Below, piece by piece: positions 58,136-64,000 of a DNA stretch of 64,000 bases (position 1 is its first letter; the number at the start of each line of letters is the position of its first letter). A model generated the notes under the pieces. It ran no database searches. It had not been told where the DNA came from and saw only the letters and a list, made by a program, of their open reading frames with translations. A program made the position numbers and the translations under genes. This DNA comes from Sporomusa silvacetica DSM 10669 (lineage in GTDB: Bacteria > Bacillota > Negativicutes > Sporomusales > Sporomusaceae). The DNA is taken from the NCBI RefSeq assembly GCF_002257705.1, contig NZ_LSLK01000053.1, positions 36,655 through 100,654 of the forward strand. The letters are read 5' to 3'.

Positions 58136-58492
58136 ATGGAGGAAAACAACAGGAAATGCTTCTGCCATTCCGGGGATGAAGAGTTTACTCATGTACACGA
58201 ATTTTTAGGAAGTACTAAATTGGCAGAATTAGAAGAAGATCCGCATAACCATCGTTTTGCTGGGGTTTCAGATGAAGTTATAGAAATGGGAAATAGCCAT
58301 GTACACGAGATCATTACAAGAACAGATTTTTATGAAGACCACTTTCACGAAATTTGTATTCGAACATGTCCCGCAATTTGTGTAGGTAATGGCAAACATG
58401 TACACTTTGTATCTGATGCAACTACTGAGGCTGAAGACCATGTTCATGATTTTGTATTTGCTACTCTAATTGAAGACCCAATAGGAGAATAA
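58136..58492 (+). CDS. YmaF-like His-rich protein
   Basis: The 119 residues contain repeated His pairs of the type THVHEF, NHRF, HVHEI, HFHEI and HVHFV at about 25-residue spacing, the mark of the YmaF family. The repeats suggest metal binding. AAGGAGGTG lies upstream of ATG 58136. Role in the cell is unknown. A terminator follows. Confidence 0.8.
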   Translation: MEENNRKCFCHSGDEEFTHVHEFLGSTKLAELEEDPHNHRFAGVSDEVIEMGNSHVHEIITRTDFYEDHFHEICIRTCPAICVGNGKHVHFVSDATTEAEDHVHDFVFATLIEDPIGE

Positions 58493-58506
58493 CAACTGTA
58501 ATAGCT

Positions 58507-58559
58507 AGCCTGTAACCTGCAAAGCATTAATTTGCTAGGGTTACAGGCTTATTATTTTT
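58507..58559 (+). terminator. Terminator after the YmaF-like gene
   Basis: AGCCTGTAACC and GGTTACAGGCT form an eleven-base stem followed by TATTATTTTT. It is nearly the same as the guaA terminator, including AATAGCT before and GCGGTG after the stem. Confidence 0.8.
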
Positions 58560-58603
58560 GCGGTGAGCCAGCAGAGAAGCGGCCTTTTGGGGCATTTTTC
58601 TTA

Positions 58604-58876
58604 TCAGATGGAAAGTATAACTTTCCCTGGATTGAACGACTAAGGCTTCTGCCGGCGTCCTAAAGGACTTGACACAAGCCAAGTCTTATCTTATCCAGAT
58701 GGAAAGGTTAACTTTCCCTGGATTGAACGACTAAGGCTTCTGCCGGCGTCTTAAAGGACTTGACACAAGCCAAGTCTTATCTTATCCAGATGGAAAGGTT
58801 AACTTTCCCTGGATTGAACGACTAAGGCTTCTGCTGGCGTCCTAAAGGACTTGACACAAGCCAAGTCTTATCTTAT
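58604..58876 (+). repeat. Interspersed hairpin repeat, copies D, E and F in tandem
   Basis: Three head-to-tail copies starting at 58604, 58694 and 58785, period 90-91 bases. Each has the three stems described for copy A and ends CTTATCTTAT, which joins directly to the next TCCAGATGG. Copy D starts TCAGATGG. Confidence 0.9.
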
Positions 58877-58903
58877 GCTCTTTTTGCAGGAATTTATTTC
58901 CTT

Positions 58904-59365
58904 TTGCCGAAGAGGTTAGTAAATGGAATAGAGGAGTTGGTAATTGTGGTCCTTGCTGATATATTTGCTATTAAAGGTTTACCAATATGGGTTCCGCGTA
59001 GATTATCAATAATAGTAAAAGATACCGGAGAAAGCGACGTTGAGTTTTTTATACAAGAAATCAACATAGACCAAGAGATATTGGAAAACAATAATTGTTC
59101 AGTATTCTTCCTAACATCAAAAGAACTTATTAAGGCTAGTTTTGGTTTGAGTAATATATGTATTGAGCGGCGTAAAAGATCAGATATAGTAACAATTCAA
59201 AAGAAAATTAAAGTTCCTATAAAAGATAAGTTTACTGATCCAGATATAGAGTATTCTTCGGTTCATCTAATTTTTAGTAAAGGCTTAGATGAAACTATTT
59301 TAGAGCCTAAATTAATAACAGAGTTAAATTTAAAAAATTACAAACGATTAGTTAGTAAAATTTAA
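58904..59365 (+). CDS. Orphan hypothetical protein between repeat arrays
   Basis: The 153 residues (TTG start, weak AGGAA) are Ile/Lys/Glu-rich and look globular: VVLADIFAIKGLPIWVPRRL, then FFIQEINIDQEILENNNCSV. No family was recognised. The base composition is AT-rich compared with its neighbours. It lies 28 bases after one repeat array and 16 before another copy, so it may have been carried in or stranded by them. The start could be missing. Confidence 0.5.
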   Translation: MPKRLVNGIEELVIVVLADIFAIKGLPIWVPRRLSIIVKDTGESDVEFFIQEINIDQEILENNNCSVFFLTSKELIKASFGLSNICIERRKRSDIVTIQKKIKVPIKDKFTDPDIEYSSVHLIFSKGLDETILEPKLITELNLKNYKRLVSKI

Positions 59366-59380
59366 AGTAAGGTTCTGTTC

Positions 59381-59494
59381 TCCAGATGGAAAGTATAACT
59401 TTCCCTGGATTGAACGACTATACCCCTAAAGGGCACAGGCGGCTTTTGCCGGCGTCCTAAAGGACTTGGCACAAGCCAAGTCCTTTAGGACGCC
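59381..59494 (+). repeat. Interspersed hairpin repeat, copy G, with a perfect 20-base stem
   Basis: It begins like the others (TCCAGATGGAAAG) and has a variant middle, TACCCCTAAAGGGCACAGGC. The end is GGCGTCCTAAAGGACTTGGC (59451-59470), ACAA, and its exact reverse complement (59475-59494), the longest perfect inverted repeat seen here. Other copies have only the eight-base inner part of this stem. Confidence 0.85.
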
Positions 59495-59810
59495 AAGAGG
59501 TGCACAGTATATCGGCGAGCATTAAGGTCGACTATACTCGCATATACTTAGAAGGAAATTTGGATGGGAATAATCCGGAATACGAAAACTATGGAATACT
59601 AAACCTGGCCGTAGTTTTTTTGTTAATCGTGGAAGGAAAAATGCAATGTATGTTGAATAGACTTTAATTAGGATATGCTAATAGTTCTTAAATCGCATTT
59701 AGTGTACTATATTTAATGGTGTGGGGTGATTTGCAAGCAAGTGCTTTGGTAGATACTGTCCTATTAAAATTAATAATTAGCAGGATGAGTAATGTCGGCA
59801 ATGGGGGGTA
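59495..59810. other. Region upstream of the PPDK regulator gene; no gene supported
   Basis: A 31-codon frame at 59716-59811 (ATG, no clear ribosome binding site) ends where the regulator gene starts, but looks like chance. An AT-rich stretch near 59665-59715 probably carries the promoter. No riboswitch or operator was recognised. Confidence 0.4.
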
Positions 59811-60644
59811 ATGGCTATACATCCAGCCAGTAATAAGCCAACAGTCTATATCATGTCCGATTCCATCGGTGAAACCGCGGAACTTGTGGTGAGAGCGGCA
59901 GCCAGTCAATTTGCTGGTACCAAGATAAACTTTAAGCGCAAACCTCATATTAATTCAGAGGAAGAAATAACGTGTGCTTTAGAGGCGGCCGCGCAGACTG
60001 GTGCTGCTGTGGTTTATACTCTGGTACGTCAGGATTTAAAAGAGTGTTTAGAGATTAAAGCAGCAGAGCTTGGTATAATCAGCGTTGATATCATGTACCC
60101 GGTCATTGCGGCACTAGAAAGTATTACTGGTTTATCACCGCGCAATGAATCGGGTCTTATTAGAAAGGTTGATAAGGAGTATTTTTCCAAAGTAGAGGCT
60201 GTTGAGTTTGCTGTAAAGTATGATGATGGCAAAATTTCCAGCGGGTTGGCAAAGGCTGATCTAGTGATAGTTGGAGTATCACGTACCTCTAAGACACCGC
60301 TATGCATGTATTTAGCCCATAAAGGGGTTAAAGCTGCCAATGTGCCGCTTGTTGCCGAATCACCGCCACCAGATGAACTTTTTAATTTACCAGGAAATAA
60401 AATTATTGGGTTAACAATTAAACCAATAATTTTACAGGAAATACGAAAGCAGCGATTAAGGACAATGGGCTTATCTGTAGATACTGACTATGTAAATATG
60501 GAGAAAATAGCGACAGAGTACGAGTATGCCTGGTCGATTATGCGGAAGCTTGGATGCACTGTTATTGATGTAACTAACAAATCTGTGGAAGAGACAGCAG
60601 CATATGTGCTGGACATTTATCGTAAAAGGGGTAGTGATAAGTGA
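59811..60644 (+). CDS. PPDK regulatory protein (bifunctional kinase/pyrophosphorylase, DUF299)
   Basis: Switches pyruvate phosphate dikinase off by ADP-dependent phosphorylation and on again by phosphate-dependent dephosphorylation. The 277 residues start VYIMSDSIGETAELV, a family signature, and have the P-loop GVSRTSKT near 150-157 with a following SPPPDELF. The next gene is its target ppdK, overlapped by four bases, so they form an operon. The start at 59811 has little room for a ribosome binding site. Confidence 0.92.
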   Translation: MAIHPASNKPTVYIMSDSIGETAELVVRAAASQFAGTKINFKRKPHINSEEEITCALEAAAQTGAAVVYTLVRQDLKECLEIKAAELGIISVDIMYPVIAALESITGLSPRNESGLIRKVDKEYFSKVEAVEFAVKYDDGKISSGLAKADLVIVGVSRTSKTPLCMYLAHKGVKAANVPLVAESPPPDELFNLPGNKIIGLTIKPIILQEIRKQRLRTMGLSVDTDYVNMEKIATEYEYAWSIMRKLGCTVIDVTNKSVEETAAYVLDIYRKRGSDK

Positions 60645-63298
60645 ATAAATTTGTTTACCTATTTAAGGAAGGCAGAGCGGATATGAAAGCTCTATTAGGT
60701 GGTAAAGGGGCTAATCTGGCGGAAATGACCAATATCGGTTTGCCTGTACCTCCGGGAATGACAATTACTACAGAAGCTTGTACTGAATACTATCGGTTGG
60801 GTCGAAAATTACCAGAAGGCCTAATGGATGAGATTAAACGCAATTTGTCAGTAGTTGAACAGCAAGCAGAGAAGAAGTTTGGTGACCTAAAAAATCCTTT
60901 ATTGGTATCTGTACGGTCTGGAGCTATGTTCTCCATGCCAGGGATGATGGATACTATTTTAAATTTGGGTCTTAATGAAGACACGGTCCAATCTGTAGCA
61001 AAGAACACAGGCAACCTTAGGTTTGCCTATGATGCTTACCGTCGTTTCATTCAAATGTTTAGTGATGTTGTATTGGAAATTCCTAAATATGAGTTTGAAG
61101 ATATCCTGCACAGACAAAAGGATGTGCAAGGTGTGAAATATGACCAGGAACTTACTCCGGAATCGTTACGCAAAATTATTGATAGTTACAAAGAATTAGT
61201 GCAAGCGAAAACCAGTAATGTTTTCCCAGAAAATCCACTGGATCAACTGGCTATGGCTATTGAGGCTGTATTCCGTTCCTGGAATAATGACAGAGCCATA
61301 GTATACCGGAATCTTAATAAGATTGATCATGACTTGGGGACAGCGGTAAATATTCAGTCCATGGTATTCGGCAACATGGGTAATGACTCGGGTACAGGTG
61401 TAGCCTTTACCCGTAACCCTTCGACTGGTGAAAACTTATTATATGGTGAGTTCTTAACCAATGCCCAAGGGGAAGATGTGGTTGCAGGTATCCGTACACC
61501 GCGCCCGATAGCGCAGCTTAACGATGAGATGCCTGTATTATATACTGAGTTTTCACGGATTGCCCGATTGTTAGAGAGCCATTACAAAAACATGCAGGAC
61601 ATTGAATTTACGATTGAACGCGGGCGGCTATATATACTTCAAACGCGTAACGGTAAACGAACAGCGCAAGCCAGTGTCCGTGTTGCCTTTGAAATGGCAC
61701 AGGAAGGATTAATTACCAAACAGCAAGCATTGCTACTGGTTGAACCCAGTCAGCTTGACCAGTTATTGCATCGACAAATTGACAGTAATGCTACTTTGAA
61801 TGTTGCGGCAAAAGGTTTACCCGCATCACCTGGAGCGGCTTCGGGAGAGGTTGTATTTGATGCTGACGAGGCTGAACGTATGGATAAAGCCGGTAAAAAA
61901 GTGTTGCTTGTGCGTACGGAAACGACGCCTGACGATATCCATGGGATAGTTGCTGCACAAGGAATTTTGACCAGTAGAGGCGGCATGACCAGCCACGCCG
62001 CGGTAGTAGCCAGAGGGATGGGTAAGCCCTGCGTATGTGGTTGCGAAGCCATTCGTATTGATTATGCAAAGCAAGAGTTCAACATTGGGACAATTGTAAT
62101 TAAGAAAGGGGAACTAGTTTCCATTGATGGGTCTACTGGCCGGGTAATTTTAGGCGAGGTGCCCATGAAGGATCCGGAGATATCTAAGGAATATACTTCT
62201 TTATTGGGTTGGGCAGACGAATTTAAACGACTTGGGATTAGAGCCAATGCTGATACTCCGGAAGATGCTAAGAAAGCCCGTGAGTTTGGGGCTATTGGGA
62301 TTGGTCTTGTTAGAACTGAACATATGTTTATGCAACAAGACCGGCTGCCATATGTGCAACAAATGATTTTGGCTGAAACTCTAGAAGATCGCCAGAAAGC
62401 TTTGGCTCATCTTTTACCGATGCAAGAAGGAGACTTTTATGGAATACTACAAGCTATGGAAGGATTTCCAGTCACTATTCGTCTGTTAGACCCGCCGCTA
62501 CATGAGTTTCTCCCCAGTCTTGAGGAATTACTGGTGGAAACGACTGAACTTAGAATAACCGAAAAAAATCCCAAACTGCTTGAAGAAAAATTAATGCTGT
62601 TAAAGAAGGTACGGGCTTTACATGAATTCAATCCTATGCTCGGCCATCGTGGTTGCCGTTTAGGTATAACTTTTCCGGAAATTTATGAAATGCAAATGCA
62701 AGCTATCTTTAATGCGGCGGCCAGACTTACTAAAGAAGGCTATAAAGTATTGCCAGAAGTAGAAATCCCGTTAACCATTGATGTAAATGAAATGAAGTTC
62801 TTTAGAGAAAAAATTGAAGTGATTGCTGCAACAACTATGAAAGCAGCCAACGTTACCTTCCACTACTCTATCGGTACGATGATTGAAATGCCTCGTGCTG
62901 CTCTTTTGGCTGAGGAATTGGCTGAGTTCTGTGACTTTTTTAGCTTTGGTACCAATGATTTGACTCAGACTACGTTAGGTTTTAGCAGAGACGATGCTGA
63001 AGGAAAATTCTTGCCGCATTATCTTGAACGAAAAATTTTAAAAGAAAATCCCTTTGTCGCTATTGATCAAAAAGGTGTTGGCAAACTCATGCGCATAGCT
63101 GTCGAAGGTGGGCGCAAGGTTCGGCCAGGGCTGGAGATTGGTATTTGCGGCGAGCATGGTGGTGAACCTAGTTCAGTTAGATTCTGTCATGAAATAGGCT
63201 TAAACTTTGTTAGCTGCTCACCATATCGCGTACCATTAGCTAGATTGGCAGCAGCTCAAGCGGCTATTAGTGATAGCGAAAATATCGGAACAAGGTAA
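60641..63298 (+). CDS. ppdK: Pyruvate, phosphate dikinase
   Basis: Interconverts pyruvate, ATP and phosphate with phosphoenolpyruvate, AMP and pyrophosphate. The 885 residues match the usual length (about 875). An N-terminal ATP-grasp region holds KGANLAEMTNIGLPVPPG; the swivelling domain has catalytic His452 in GGMTSHAAV; the C-terminal barrel has RTEHMF and GICGEHGGEP. GTG 60641 overlaps the regulator stop. In anaerobes it serves gluconeogenesis or pyrophosphate-linked glycolysis. A strong terminator ends the operon. Confidence 0.96.
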   Translation: MNKFVYLFKEGRADMKALLGGKGANLAEMTNIGLPVPPGMTITTEACTEYYRLGRKLPEGLMDEIKRNLSVVEQQAEKKFGDLKNPLLVSVRSGAMFSMPGMMDTILNLGLNEDTVQSVAKNTGNLRFAYDAYRRFIQMFSDVVLEIPKYEFEDILHRQKDVQGVKYDQELTPESLRKIIDSYKELVQAKTSNVFPENPLDQLAMAIEAVFRSWNNDRAIVYRNLNKIDHDLGTAVNIQSMVFGNMGNDSGTGVAFTRNPSTGENLLYGEFLTNAQGEDVVAGIRTPRPIAQLNDEMPVLYTEFSRIARLLESHYKNMQDIEFTIERGRLYILQTRNGKRTAQASVRVAFEMAQEGLITKQQALLLVEPSQLDQLLHRQIDSNATLNVAAKGLPASPGAASGEVVFDADEAERMDKAGKKVLLVRTETTPDDIHGIVAAQGILTSRGGMTSHAAVVARGMGKPCVCGCEAIRIDYAKQEFNIGTIVIKKGELVSIDGSTGRVILGEVPMKDPEISKEYTSLLGWADEFKRLGIRANADTPEDAKKAREFGAIGIGLVRTEHMFMQQDRLPYVQQMILAETLEDRQKALAHLLPMQEGDFYGILQAMEGFPVTIRLLDPPLHEFLPSLEELLVETTELRITEKNPKLLEEKLMLLKKVRALHEFNPMLGHRGCRLGITFPEIYEMQMQAIFNAAARLTKEGYKVLPEVEIPLTIDVNEMKFFREKIEVIAATTMKAANVTFHYSIGTMIEMPRAALLAEELAEFCDFFSFGTNDLTQTTLGFSRDDAEGKFLPHYLERKILKENPFVAIDQKGVGKLMRIAVEGGRKVRPGLEIGICGEHGGEPSSVRFCHEIGLNFVSCSPYRVPLARLAAAQAAISDSENIGTR

Positions 63299-63321
63299 GT
63301 CTAAATGAAATAAGCCTATAT

Positions 63322-63365
63322 GCCCCCGGGTATTGCTCGGAAAATTCCGGGGGCGTATTATTTTC
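63322..63365 (+). terminator. Terminator after ppdK
   Basis: GCCCCCGG and CCGGGGGC form an eight-base stem with a 17-base loop, followed by GTATTATTTT. Confidence 0.85.
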
Positions 63366-63390
63366 CAACAATTTATATACAATATGTGTG

Positions 63391-63418
63391 TTGACATTTA
63401 AATGATGAATATGATAAT
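63391..63418 (+). promoter_or_regulatory. rRNA promoter P1
   Basis: TTGACA (63391-63396), 16 bases, GATAAT (63413-63418). It is the first of two tandem promoters upstream of the 16S gene. Confidence 0.7.
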
Positions 63419-63486
63419 ATAAATAAGTCGCCGCTAGATGCGACAAAATATCCCAAAATGGACCATAGTTATCCAGAAATATTATG

Positions 63487-63515
63487 TTGACACGATGCAA
63501 TAGATGTGATAACAT
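63487..63515 (+). promoter_or_regulatory. rRNA promoter P2
   Basis: TTGACA (63487-63492), 17 bases, TAACAT (63510-63515). Tandem strong promoters are typical of rRNA operons. Confidence 0.7.
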
Positions 63516-63558
63516 ATAGAAACGTCGCAGCGCTGAATAGTAGCGTGCAAGCGGAAAA

Positions 63559-63874
63559 TGTGTTCCTTGAAAACTGAACAGTGTAAGTAATGCATCAAAA
63601 AGCCAGATGTGCGGTTGTATGTCGCTTGCGACATACAAAACCAAAAACAATTTCTTTAAGCAGACACACGAAATCTATGATTTGGATGTGGTCGCTTAGT
63701 TAGATGCTCTGCATCTAACATCAAATGATTATTAAGAGCCAACAAATGGCTTCATATAATGTAGTCACTCTGTGACTTTGAACTTGTGCCTGGTGCGTCT
63801 ATTAATGTAGTTTGTCTACTTTAATTAAGATAGCTAATGGTATTTACGTTTGTAAGCTCATAGACGGCATACTT
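63559..63874 (+). other. rRNA leader region
   Basis: No gene. It contains the phrase TTCCTTGAAAACTGAAC (63563-63579) that precedes many Firmicute rRNA genes, a perfect hairpin TTGTATGTCGC/GCGACATACAA (63615-63638) and a second TTAGATGC/GCATCTAA (63700-63718). These fit antitermination and processing signals. Confidence 0.6.

Positions 63875-64000
<126 letters not shown>

Noticed and set aside
59716..59811. 31-codon frame directly before the PPDK regulator gene
   Set aside because: No ribosome binding site, no recognisable product; overlap with the next start is probably chance.

Overview
The window looks like the chromosome of an endospore-forming, diderm Firmicute, most likely Negativicutes of the Sporomusaceae type. 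Spore traits are an alpha/beta-type small acid-soluble spore protein (4366-4566), a GerM-type lipoprotein and a PdaB-like deacetylase. A HrcA/CIRCE-controlled groESL operon and Firmicute-style tandem rRNA promoters point to Firmicutes. The prophage carries a spanin-like gene pair, which only makes sense in a host with an outer membrane. Assignment below family is not possible by eye.

Left chromosomal arm (1-10347): end of a cell-wall amidase gene, GerM lipoprotein, a four-gene cluster (thiL-tsaE fusion, tsaB, rimI; tsaD after the SASP gene) supplying the tRNA t6A enzymes, a DnaA-box-like cluster, a HisKA_2 kinase plus ANTAR response regulator pair, a structured intergenic region, and groES-groEL.

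Prophage (10330-51069, about 40.7 kb): inserted at the 3' end of groEL. An 18-bp direct repeat that still encodes the groEL stop marks both ends. From left to right it holds the integrase and three leftward cargo genes; an immunity region (cI-like repressor without a peptidase domain, cro, an Arc-type regulator, and a LexA-box promoter driving a small gene that runs head-on into cI); many small genes; a recombination block (SMC-like ATPase, RecT, metallo-beta-lactamase fold protein); Dam methylase; a replication initiator with seven internal iterons; SSB; RusA; an AAA+ ATPase; HNH nuclease and terminase; portal; a small Acb2-like anti-CBASS protein; scaffold and DUF5309-type capsid; adaptor proteins, a beta-helix tailspike, a Hint-domain virion protein and a 1512-residue polyvalent ejection-type protein; then holin, lysozyme-like protein and two almost completely overlapping spanin-like genes. 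No tail tube, sheath or tape measure is present, so a short-tailed (podovirus) particle is inferred.

Right of attR (51070-52600) lies the scar of an older, related element: a decayed copy of the integrase 3' end, interrupted by a palindromic interspersed repeat, a LysM lipoprotein, a broken glycine-rich membrane peptide and a terminator resembling the one at the end of the intact prophage. The locus therefore seems to be a repeat integration site.

Right chromosomal arm (52254-64000): small conserved gene, PdaB-like deacetylase, guaA, AEC transporter, MATE transporter, YmaF-like protein, an orphan gene between repeat copies, the PPDK regulator and ppdK, then tandem rRNA promoters and the first about 126 bases of a 16S rRNA gene. 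Seven copies of a roughly 90-bp hairpin-rich repeat are scattered from 51.2 to 59.5 kb. Gene calls are from reading the sequence; no database search was run.
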